Made by a program: the position numbers and the translations under genes
Source of the DNA: Zygaena filipendulae
Lineage: Eukaryota > Arthropoda > Insecta > Lepidoptera > Zygaenidae
Assembly: GCA_907165275.2 (NCBI GenBank)
Contig: OU015655.1
Span: forward strand, 9,746,501-9,810,500
Length of the DNA: 64,000 nt
Direction of reading: 5' to 3'
Part shown: one piece after another, positions 23,454 through 36,100 of the stretch
Position numbering within the stretch: position 1 is the stretch's first letter
How the letters are laid out: every line of letters starts with the position of its first letter
The notes under the pieces: generated by a model
Told to the model about the DNA's origin: nothing
Databases searched by the model: none
What the model saw: only the letters and a program-made list of their open reading frames with translations

Positions 23454-24069
23454 CTAATTAATGATTAGGTAAGGACAGACTCGCAATTGCGCGACGCGCC
23501 CCAGCATAAAATCAATAAGGCGGCAGTAGGCAATAGGGGTGCATTCAGCGCATACTAGATGAACATCCTTAATCCAGATGTTCACCCAGCGCTGGTTTTC
23601 AGTACCCCTTGCTCGGACAATGTATATGTCCCACATAGGTGTTTCTAGTAAAACTATTACGTTTTCCCGACTAAATCGCAGAACCAATATAGGAAAAGCT
23701 AGGACAAATAAAAAAAGGTGTTGAAATATTTATGAGTTTTATTATTAGTGAACGTGTAAACATCATAAATGGTTTTTTAAATAAAAAAAAAGGTTGAGTT
23801 TAACGTTGCAAATGGTAGACAGAAATGACAATATCTTGGGTTATCTCTGGTATTTACCTGAAATCTTTCACAAAACACAGATCTGCTAGCAGACAAGCAG
23901 CTAACGGTTTTCTTAAAAGCTTGGCGTTTGGGATTTGTCCGTGCGTCAGCGGCGATACAAACAGAGGTTGAATGTCCCTTACCCATCGTCCTAGTCCCAG
24001 TCCTGTGTTCGGGGTATAAAAATCAATATCTATTAAGTCCGATAGAGATAATAAAAAAATAACAGACAC
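23454..24069 (-). other. Two open minus-strand stretches, possible exons of an unrecognised gene
   Basis: The first stretch, from 24069 to about 23855, reads FYTPNTGLGLGRWVRDIQ with PLAACLLADLCFVKDF and ends at a good donor (TTTCAG then GTAAAT). The second, from about 23699 down to a stop at 23454, reads TENQRWVNIWIKDVHLVC with CTPIAYCRLIDF after a TCCTAG acceptor. Both look more protein-like than chance, but the splice phases of the obvious donor and acceptor do not match, no start or family is recognised, and the second may be decayed. Kept only as a candidate. Confidence 0.2.
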
Positions 24070-26728
24070 GTATTTTTTGCTTTTTCAAATTAATGAAAAA
24101 ATTACAAGCACTTTAAAGTTTAGGAGCACGATGTCATTGTGTCTTATAGTAAAACTAGCAAAGGCGTGTCGTCACGCGACATTTCGACTTAGGGGAACAT
24201 AGTCATACTACGTGACCTGTCCAGGGGGGTGTCTTCAAAAAAACACGCTTGATCACAAGTGGGAGGGGGGCTTAAGTTTCGTCATGTAGGCAATATCCTC
24301 TTGCGCTTGCGCTTTTTCGAGCTATATTCAAGCATGATAATTTTTTCCATAGTAATTGTAAGTATGCCCTTCCTCTTGGCGTCATGCGCTATATAATTGT
24401 AACAAATCGATCACGAGTACGTTCCCTTAATGTATCGCCGAACAAAAAATTCATGTTAATTTTTTTTTTATCTACTCGACGGCTTAAAACCCAAAATCAC
24501 ACATTAGGCCACGGACGGACGATTTTCGCGTCAGGTTCCCCGATAAGGCATTTTTGTACATATTTATACCTTCGCCATTTATTTGTACCTTTTGTGCACT
24601 AAAGAATAAATAAATAAATAATTTAAATAAATAATAAATAATAAGTTATTAGATTGGGCACCCAAAAACTATTGTTATTGTTATATACGAGATTAAATAC
24701 ACAAACCTTCTGCGAACATAAGAAAAGTCGCACAATGGATTCTGCATAGCAACGCGGGGGGCAACACAGGTTCAATATTTTTTTTTTATATTCGAGACAT
24801 GAATCGAATACTGAATACCATCCCTTGAACACTTTCCTCGTTTAACCTTAGAACCTTATGGACGAGTAGATCTGTGTTTTGTAAATTTACTAAGATTACT
24901 TTCTATTGACAAATAAACAATAAACATAAATCATTTTATTACATGTGATAGGTATTCGTATGTTTAACGTACAATAAATAGGTACAAAAGTATACAATAT
25001 AAAAACGACTGACAATTTGAGGTGTAAAATTGAGCAGGCATCGCGTCGTCGTCCTTAAATTATGTATTCTGTAGTTGTTGTAGCGGGAGAGCCTCCACAG
25101 TAGATATCGGCAACCAAAATTAACATGCACTGTTGCACTTTGGGGCAGTATAGAATTTCTGCTGGCTGCTGATATTTAGAACATTCGCGAAAGAGAATAT
25201 AATAATATTACTGACATTGAATGCCGGCTCTGGATTCCAAAACTTATTTTATACTTGAGAACGATTTTAGCATATGGAGTGCGCGCCTTCGGAGGTATAA
25301 AATTTATTATTAAATATGTGGTTCAGGCGCATCCACAGCACTGACAGTGGAGGCACTTTCTAATCATTGAACTAAATTTTATTTAGTTCACGTTATTATT
25401 TATCATTTTTCAAACTGTCATCATAGGTAATACTGGCTTTATTAAATATTGCGTTTTTTATTTCACATTAATAAATTCTTATTCATTATTATTCTTATAA
25501 ATATTTAACTTTTATTAAGTGTTCATTTCTTATATCTAGTTTCATGTTTTTTTACAAATATTGTGACACTTAAGGCTCTACTATCCGGTCTAACGCTTCG
25601 TCAGGATTAAAAAGAAATTACTTTAAATGAAGCCTATGGATATTACAATATAATACAAGTACCTAATACAAAATTTGCTTAAAGGCCCGATTTTCACTAA
25701 ATCGGTGATGGGCGAAAAGTTGATGCGTAACTAAGCTATTACATATTAGGTGAGAGATGTATGTATAGGAATAAGGACGTTCTATTGGTCATTTCACAAA
25801 ATATGTCTTCTCTTCTGACACTCTCTCTATCTCCGTTTATGGAAACCGGGCCGTATCTACGCTGTGCGCTGTGCCCTTCAGTGTGATAACTATAATTACT
25901 TATTACGAGTACTTATACTATGCGAATAAAAATTTTAAACAAGTTTACAAAAGCTCTATTATATAAAAAATTAAAAAATAATTTGTTTGTAAATAATTGA
26001 AAACATTATATTAAGTATAACAAACCAAATGGATACAAAAAAAAACTTTAAATCCCATATGATAGCAGGTGATTTAGACAATATTTTCTACCGACTAGTG
26101 AATGCACTAGACGTCGATTTTTGAGCTAAGACCCTATTGCCATTGAATCGTGGTTCATCCTACTCAGCTGTTACGTTTGGGTGTCGCAGTCCTACATATT
26201 ACAGCACCTACATATAGCTTGTAAATAACTTTCAGAGTACAGTGATTGGTTTTAGCGTTCACAAAGGTTCGACAATAATGAGCTAATAAACCGCAGTATA
26301 ATAACTCTCATATAAAACAGCAGGTGTTTAAAAGGCGGACTACAAATAGTTGAACCACCAATAGTGAGGACTCTCAACAAAAATGTGACTCTAACACAAT
26401 TTGGTAACGTTACTCATCATAGGTTGTTTTCCTATTATATTATACAAATGTATCAAATTATGTTTTAAATACGATCTAAAACTGTTCTATGTTACGCAGC
26501 CGAACCGAGAGTCAAGTTTTAGTTTAGACATTCTTGCATAAGAAAGACGAAAAAACCACTTTTAAATAAATAGATGTATGCACTTAAAAATAAATAGAAA
26601 GTCATCAAATGAAACCCGTGTCTTACGGATCAGATACATGTAAAGTTTGTCATAAATAAACCCTTGCCTTGCCATTCAGCTTCAGGAAATCGTTGTTGCT
26701 AAACTATACCTACACACTGTAAAATTAT
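24070..26728. other. Intergenic stretch between protease homolog and Masc candidate
   Basis: AT-rich, with no frame having family features on either strand. No TIR pairs were found by eye. Confidence 0.35.
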
Positions 26729-26925
26729 TCTATATACTTAATATATAAAAAACTCGTGTCACTCGTGTTTGACGTCTAAACGGCTGGACCAATTTTAATT
26801 TAATTTGTTTTTTTTATATTTGGTAGGTCGTAAAGAATTTTTCACCTCCCATTTTTTATTGTGATTTTAGTATTTTTGAATGATCAAATATTATATGGTA
26901 CAACAACGTTTGCTGGGTCAGTTAG
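26729..26925 (+). mobile_element. Diverged Helitron-like repeat
   Basis: TCTATATACTTAATATATAA at the start, TCTAAACGGCTGGACCAATT inside, and ACGTTTGCTGGGTCAGTTAG at the end. The CTAG is changed to TTAG. It is just past the 3' end of the Masc candidate. Confidence 0.5.
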
Positions 26926-27123
26926 TAAATCATAAAAAAATGTTATTATAGGTATTTAATTTCTTTAAGATTAAAATATTACTATGTACTCTGTCATTCA
27001 ATATCCATAAAATCTGAAACAATACAATAGCTTAGTGTTATGAATTATGCTTAGTTGTTATTACAAGTAAATTTTTTAAATGGATAAATTATACCGATTA
27101 AATAACCTGATAAATTAGTTACC

Positions 27124-30100
27124 TTATATTTTGTCGTCAGGTGATCTGTTGGCGGCAAAATATTCGCTCAATTGTTCCAACAACATCTAAAAATAATATG
27201 GTAATAAACATTAAATTGATTTTTTATCAAAAGTAACTATAACGAACGAACGACTAGTCGTACCTAAAGTTAGAAAATATGTCCGTTGGTATCTTTTAAA
27301 GACAGCGTTGTCTTGTATGCATAAGTAAGAATATTGCTTATTCAATCAAAAACTTTGAGAATTACGTACGCCGTACGTTTATTTTTTATCTATCGATGCC
27401 ACATTTTCTAAGGAAATTGTTTTTTTTTTTTACTGACAGAAAAACCGTAGATAAAAACCCCCAGAGCTACTTGGGCAATCTGTACGATTTTTTTTAAGTC
27501 AAAAATGAAGGTTTTGTTTCTTGCTATTTGAGACGAGAATCAAATACTAATTACCTAGTACCTAGGTATCTTCTTTTAATACGTCCCTCGTCTAACCTGA
27601 CTCCTTTGTACTCTGCTGAGTATTTATGCTAATTTGAAACTCCAAGCTCGTACAGCGCATTACAAGACGCGCGAATTACGAATAGTAACAAATTTATAGA
27701 TATGCCGATTACGACTTTGGCCGACTAGCCGATTAGCCAAGTTTTGATTGGCTGACCAAGTGACATGACGATTTGTTACTAACTGCCGCACTCAGAGTCG
27801 ACTTTAATGATTACTTAGTTAAGTATAGATTTTTAAAACAAAATTGCCGCAATCAGAGACGTTCAGTAAATTTATGTTAATTGGCATTTAATGAGGTGTA
27901 ACTTAATTAATTAAATGCCAATTAACAATAATTTATTAAACTTGTCTGATTGCGGCAGTTTTATTTTAAAAATCTATACTTAACTAAGTAATCATTAAAG
28001 TCGACTCTGAGTGCGGAGTTTAGTGTCTATGTATTAACGATTGTAGACTGTCGATTTGGCTAGGGGGACTGTTCGTTTCCTTCGCATTGTTTCTGGATTT
28101 TTGGTTTTCTACGGGCCAGAGCGGCGTTTTTATGTAAAAAAATATTTTTGTCTAAAGATTTTTGTCACTCTGTATTATTTATTGTTAATGTTATCATGTC
28201 AAAAATAAAGTCTCGTCTATGGATTTTTTTTAATCAATTGGACAATGATTCCCGTAATTATTATGAATTTATTTAATGTAATTCCCCCTTCATACATTTT
28301 ATTGAGAAATACATACAAAGTGAGAAACCGGTCTACTCCGGACTACAAAAGTTGTCGGATTGTCGGAACATCTCTGGAAAAAATCAAATTTTGGTACGTT
28401 ACCTCTTCTTTATCGCCGTTGGGGTTGAACTGTGTGCCGGTTAAACCACCCGACAGGCCGGTTTTATTCTAAAATGAGAAAAATGTTTTAACTTTAGTTA
28501 CACATAGCCGGAGACATGAGGTCTTTGTCTTATTTTATGAATCTAAAATGACTATGAAATTCATGAAAATCCTATTCACAAAACCTATTTCACAAAAAAA
28601 GCCTACTTGTTAAAAAAAATATAAAAATAATGTGTATGAAATATTTACGATCTATGTCGATTTACTGTTAATTAAAGATAATTAATATGCGTCGCACAGG
28701 AAAACCGCAGCTGGTTTAAGTATTTCATAGCTCTACGATACTACAACATATAATATAAAATACATATACATATAATATAAATACATATACAACATAAAAT
28801 ACTTACATTTGGCTTTAGAAGTGTCAAGATCACCTGATATAGCTTTTGGTTCTTTTTAATCAATTGGTTCATTTTTTGTGAATTGGTTTGGGATTCTTGT
28901 AACATTTTTTCCACTTTCTTTTTATTATACTGCAACCTGTAAACACGAAACGTGAGCATAAATAAACGGCTGGGTAGATTTATGAAACAAGAAAACATAT
29001 TATAGTGTTTCGCTGTTATTTTGAGAAAATAAAGTTTTCCATCATAATGTTTGAAAAAATCCAATAAGATTACATTTCAAAACTTTGGTCACTGCACAGT
29101 CTCATATAATTATATTAATTAATTTATGTAATAATTTAGAACTTCGCAACTATTGTAAGAAATAACATGGCGTTGAATAAAGTACACATTATACTGATTG
29201 AACACTATTCATTTATATTGAAACAAACTGTACCAATAATAGAATTAAGTGCTAAATATTAACCTGTAGCCAACGTCTTTTCGCAATAAATAAAGACAAA
29301 ATATTATTCGCAAACAGTTATTGTAGTATGCCCATTTCAATATAATTTTATGATAAATATAAAACACAGACCTGAACTCGTTAGTTTTGCAGTTATTGCA
29401 CGTTTTTACAGGTTTTTCAGCATTCTCATTTCCACGCGGCGAGATAGTTGCTGCAGAACAAAATATACAAACATGACATAAAGGCAATCGCTCAGCTCAA
29501 ATCGCACGGAAACATATAAAAACAAAAATGAAAAATGTGAAAAATTCAAACAAAAGCTAAGCTTCTTGGCGTACTAGGGATTTTTTTTTATCGCGGATAT
29601 AACTTTAATGCATTCATATCGCGGTGTCGCGGCTATGCCCATGGCCGCGAAACTTCATAATCACTAGTGCGCCAAGACTATGTAACAAATACACATAATA
29701 AGTTATTCACATAATTATTCACCTATTTAATTATATCATTCGTCTAGAGCACAGCTGTTACATTTTGGATAAAATTTGGTGCCTTGATACGAACCAGGAA
29801 ATCTGAAATTACAAAATAACATTGAATTCGCCTTGAAAAAAGAATTTATCGGTCTGTATACGAATCGGCTGAATATGGTTCGAGCATTATACGAATTTAC
29901 TTAAATTCACCTTTTGCTAATCGATATCGGGCCATATCTAAGAATTTGCCAATTCATGATGTGGCCGGCCATTTCATGAAATACCATGTTATATTACCAC
30001 TATATAGCATCATTCTGGATTAGGTTAGGTTTGTACTGCTGACAAATTCGCGCGAGCCGACCGAACATAGCGAGAGCGTGCCACAGTAGCGGCTGGCGAT

Positions 30101-33100
30101 GCGCCAAGTACACGATCCAATTATTATCATACATATCACCATATTTTGCTTTCATATAGTTCATGATGTGACCGACCATTTCATGAAATGCCACAATTAC
30201 TTAAATGGTCGGCCACATCATGAATTGGCCAATTATTTATTTGATGTGGCTACGACAGATAGACCACGTTATTTGAACGATACCTATTTGGCTTGGCACC
30301 GATTTCAAACTGATCTGTAGGTTACAGATACTAATAATATTATTATTACACGTGCATTTTAGTCAGTTGGATTAAATCTGTATTTAGTATTTGTTTGGTC
30401 GGCAACCAGCGGCCCTCGAAGCGCATGCGGCCTGTAAGCCATTACGGTGCGCCCCGCGCAAGTACGAGCCGTTTCGCACGATGCCGCACCGCAGGCATTA
30501 AACAAAAACACTCAATAAATTTGGTAGTACATATCTATGTGAGCAGACCTATTCAACTGTTAACTATCGAAAAAACAAGCATTGTTCTCGAGTGGCCGAT
30601 AAACATTGAGATGCGATTCTGTGCGTTTCTACGTCTAAAATGGAAGCAGGTATTAAAAACTTTCAAATCAAGTACAACTTAAAATCGCTTTACCTATTAT
30701 ATTAAAATGAGAGTAACAATATTGTTAAAACTGCAAAATATATTCTTTACTAAAAAAAGGTGTTTATGGCTCTTAAGAATATCCTCATAACATTTGTGGC
30801 CCATAAGAAAAGGTCGACGATCCGTGGTGTAGAGCAATTTTTTTTTTTTGGAGTCAGATAATGTTTTCTTTAAGTTGTATTTTTGCTATATACCTATATA
30901 ACTACTAGCCATAAATATAATTATAAAGAAAAAAAGGATAAGCTGAAAAAATACATAAAACAACGCGACGCACAGCTCCTATTATAGCGTCAGCTACTAT
31001 AATCCTAAGTATATGAGTAATGAGTATGTAATTCTAAGTATATATGTATGAGTTTTTTGTTATACTTTAACGTCTTAACTACCTACTCAATAAAAAAAAA
31101 AACTTTTTGCGATAGTCACCGTCGTGTCGTGCTATCATAAATAAGCCGACCCAAGTCTTTCTAGTTCTCATTGAATGGACGCTTTTCCTGACCTGCCTAG
31201 ATTCCGCGTCAATAAACGTTTATTTGGAGAACTCCTAAGAAAATGGTATCAACAGTAAATCTTGCAAATTTTCCTGTCTTTCTTGTACATGCTTTCGATT
31301 ACCATTACTCAAATCAAATCAAATATTCTTTATTGTCACCAAAAACATAAATATAAAAAAAAACATGGTGGGAAATACAGGCAACAAAGGGCGGCCTTAT
31401 TGCTTAAAGTCATTTGCTTAATATTCAGGTAGCTTACGTAACATAACCGATCCTTGGGAAACCCCGGAATCCACAAGGTTAAGCCGCAGGCAAAAGCTAT
31501 ACGTACCACCGGGATCCCTTTCATGCCATTCTTTCAATGGAGAAGTCGTAACTGGCACGGTATTTCGTACATCGCTCTCGAGCGGTCTGGTTTCTTGAAT
31601 ATTACTAATTGGTACATGATTACCAAGAACTATAGGTTTATCAGTACTGAAAATAAAATAAAAAAATTATGTCTTTTAGCTGTCTTTTTAGCTTAAAAGC
31701 TGCTTTTTTGAGAAGCACACAATTTACGCTTATACATACTACTTAACAAGAAAATGTTCAGTATAATTTTTGATATTCATACGGATAATTATGATGAGAT
31801 AACAATCACATAATTTTCGTTCAAATAACATTTTAAGCTATCAAGTGTATAATAAACATGACATATTGCTAGCTATTTGAGCAATGCAATTTACCTTATA
31901 TTGACATGTAGAGGAGGTGGTGGATTGCTAAACACTGGTGGAATGGTATCAGCTTTTGCAGTCTCTGGAATACAATAGTCAATAGATGAGCAAAAAATTA
32001 AAACTTTGGTAATAAAAAAGGGAGAAAAATAGGTCTATTTTTTATTGAAAGGATTGATAAGTGACTAAGAAAGTATATAAGCAACTGTTGTCTGACGAAA
32101 ACATAGATGGACATAGATAAGCAATAGTGTGTTAACCCACACTGGAGAAATTTTGAGTAAATCGTGTTTTAAAAGCTTAGCGCCATTTTGTGTCAACATT
32201 TTTTATGTTTAATATTTAGTTACATATTTAAGCAATGTAATAAGGTAAATACATACTAAAAAAATGTTCCCTAACTCTCAATAAATCGTTCTGAATCAAT
32301 AACTTAAGTTTGTGGGTTAACATGTTATTGCTTATCAGCGTCCAAATATGGATCAAGTAGAGGATATGAAAGATATTTTTCAACAGCAAAGGAACCAACG
32401 GAAATGATTTTAAAATGTGACCGAGATTATTATGGAGGTATTATTATTTATAGACTAGCAGCTTTCGCTGATGCGCCTATTATCTACACTTGTGTTATTC
32501 AGTTCATTGCTTTCTGTTCTCTAGTTGATTAACTATATTTTATGCTTTACTGTTCCAATGTCTGTATTTGAATTGATTAACTGTTTGTGCGTTAATCACT
32601 TCAGTAGGGAGCTGGTTCCATGCATTTACCACACGGTTTGTAAGGAAATGTTTATATGGGTTTGATTTTGCTAGTCCCTTCACTAGTTTTGTGCTATGCC
32701 TTAGGAGCCTGGTGTTGTCCTTGCTTTTATATATGAAATTTAGGTTCGACACATTGTAAAAATTGTTCAGAATCTTATATGTTTCTATAAGGTCGCCTCG
32801 TTCTCGTCTCTCTTGGAGTGTGGTCAGTTCTAGACTCTGAAGTCGACACTCATAGGACTTGTTCTTCAGCTCTCTAGGCAGCTTTGTAGCACGTCTTTGG
32901 ACTCTCTCCAGCACCTCAATATCTTTTACAAAGTAAGGATTCCATATTTGGAACCCATATTCCAACAAGGGTCTAATGTATGTTTTGTAAAGTGTAAAAA
33001 AGGTATGTCAGAAAGATTTATAAAGATTGTCACTAGTCCCTGCCTATCCCTTCGAAGCTGTTATGAATAGCTTTTATATTTACTGCTACTTTATATTATC

Positions 33101-36100
33101 ATCAGTTACCTTTTGGGGGAGGCGGCGGCGGCGGAGGTAAAACGCTGACTTTTCTTTGATGACTTAGAGCATTTGGAGGCAGTATACCGGTGCGATAAAA
33201 GTTTTGCTCTTCAAAGACTGTAGCATGAACATATTTACACTGGCGGAACGTGCACTTAGAATTTTGATAGTTGCGACAGAATGTAAATACACCGCTAAGT
33301 TGTGACAAATCAAATTTATGAACAAATTTACATGTACCAGTACGTGCACATGAACCCCTTATGAAGTCTCTGCATATTGTGGGCTTTGGTTTTTCTGGAG
33401 ATTCAGACTTATCGCTTTTAAACTCTGTGATGAGTTCTTCATTTGTTTCTATTGACTCTGTTTTCTCTTCCTCAATGTCTTCCAGTTCTTTTTTAAGTGT
33501 TAATATTAAGCCCGGCGGACTGTCCGGTGGTGGGGGATCCAAAGGCAATGGTGGTTGGATCACTTGGGCTATCTTAGGTGATTTAACGTCTTTTTCTACT
33601 TTGTTAGGCGATGGTGACGACTCAAGTGCCACAGGAGGTGGTGACTGGCTTGAACTTGATTCTTTGCCATCAATTTTAAGTTTGAGATACTTTTTCATGT
33701 TCCTGAAGTTGGGAGAAGGGCGAAAGTTAATGTTTTGCTCATCAACACCAACCCGTCGCAACTTTTCTGAACCTACAACAATTTAAACAAAACCATGTAC
33801 CAACATATTTGCAACTACTTGTTATGTTGTATGACAAATTTAGTTTTTTTGTAGAAAAGCACATCTGGATTGAATTTCTACTTTTTAACCGACTTCGAAA
33901 AAAGGAGGTTCGCAATTCGATTGTATGTTGTTTTGTTGTAACTTGTATGTTTGTTACACGATTACTCAAAGACGGCTGGACTGATTTGAAAAATTGTTAT
34001 TTTTTGTTTGAAAGGGTATACTTCGAAGTTGGTCACACTGTCATGAAGTCAGGATTCAGGAAATCAAGCAATTTGGGTATTTTTGTAGTAATTTAGTAAA
34101 TAGTTAATTTGCTTTCGACAACCACCAATTGATGAAGTGGAACTGATGATGAAGACCATAGATGGCCACTGGAACTACTGAATAATAAGTATTTCACAAT
34201 TGCGATTTGATTAGATAAATTGTCACTTAAAAGCGATAAATAAACAAAACTTTAACAAAAAATTAAACCTACTTCAAAACACACAAAAATTAGATAATAG
34301 TAGGTAATAGATATGAAATGGGGATTATCCCCCAAGACTACGTCATGGCTTTACACAATGGTATTGAAAACAACGATCAGTTATGGTGTAGTAACCTGGT
34401 GGCCATGCAACGAACTATCCACAAATGTTAACCAATTGCAACATTTCCAAAGATGGTGATAACAGGCTGCATGAGGAGAACTCCTACATCAGCTCCGAAA
34501 ATTATGCTGGGTCTATCTCTCCTCTATACCTTTTCATTCAGCAGGACAAACAATAGGATTCCGATACAACATGTCTTTAACAATAAATGCAAGATTTAGC
34601 TCTCTGGGGAGGGCAGTGAAACTATTAAGCTTAAAGAGCATTGAATCTTTACGGATGGCTCTAAAACTAACACAGGTATTGGCTCTGGATCCTTCTTGGA
34701 GGCCTAAATATTGGAATATCGATGCAATTGGGTGCCAAACAATACCATCTTTCAGGCTGTGTGTGGGCATCGTTTTGGCAGCAAGGGCAGTTGTGGCAAG
34801 AAAGATCCAGAATTACTCAATGCACATTCTTTCAGACAGTATGACGTCAGTATTGCAGGCTTTTAGTAATTACACAATTATCTCTATTATTTTTATTATT
34901 TCTGATAGTAAAAAATTGGTGAAAAAACTCGCCATGTTCAAATTGCTTATAGACCAAGATCCCAGAGCAATCAGATATAACTTATTTTCACACGGATGAA
35001 ACCTGAAGTTTTCAGTAGCGTCTCGTGTGCCTTGAATACCTACGCGCTTTGTGGAACTTGCCGAGTGACACCTGGGCAGGTACCAGGTGAGAAAGATAAC
35101 TAAAAATTAGAATTATTTAACTTAAATTCACATGGCTGATTTTTATATATGTCATGTAGAATATTATTTTAAAGTAATATCATAAGTGCCAGACACTTTT
35201 GATGGACCAGAGCTTTTGTCAGACGCTTTTAAGCTACCCAAAAAATAAATGAACTTTACTTATTTTTACATGTCTGATTTTTTAATATGTTATTGAAGTA
35301 TTTATTTAAAAGTTATATTCAATCAGTCAGACAAATTAGAGTGACCAAACATCCCCTAAGACAAAAATTATTCAGCCAGAAGTATGAGGGCGAGAGCACT
35401 ATGCATGCGCTTCAGAGTGAGTAAGACGTCCATAATAACTCGGTTCCCCTTCTTAAACTCACCATCTGTTTCAATCTACTGTGTATGTGCTGTTTGCGTG
35501 TAATATAACTTATAGTATACAGTATAGTTTGAGCCTGCGAGAGCACATGTTTTTGTTGTTTACATCAGGTTATTTGTGAGTGTTTTATTAAGTTGTTTGT
35601 AATAGTGATAATCATGGAAGAAGAGAAATTAAAATGTACATTTTGTAAAAAATCTCATGATAAACTTATATTATTCTCCGAAGAAATATTGAAAAATTGC
35701 AAAAACATTTTAAAACAGCAAATAATCCATAACCTCAAATTCAAAGATGTAGTTTTACCGGATGACTTGTATGACAGTGGTTACAATCGAGAATGTTATA
35801 AAAATTTTACTGCTCTGCCAAAAAAATATTTTTCCGCCATACCAGAAAAACCAAAAAATGCTGAAAAAAAAATCATCGAGTATTGTTGAAAATTCATCAG
35901 TTGCATCGACATCAAGCCAACCTTGTAATCTTAGTATTAACGATGATCTATGTATAGCATCTACCTCAAGTCAACAAAATAATTCAACAGTTCCAGATTT
36001 AGATGTAGTGTCAAACTCAAATCCAGCTAATTCAATGCCTGAACCAAGTGTTGAGCCAAATGTGAAGTCAAGAGTCATACAAGTCATCCGGTAAAACTAC

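Noticed and set aside
29760..29802. A neat minus-strand stretch FPGSYQGTKFYPK between AG and GT, as an extra exon of the Masc candidate
   Set aside because: Its phase fits the following exon but not the preceding one. Skipping it joins 31507 to 29450 in phase without a stop.
30395..30500. GC-rich patch with an open plus-strand frame as a gene
   Set aside because: Short, no family features, and has the look of a dispersed repeat 3' end (AAACGGCTCGTACTTGCGCG on the minus strand).
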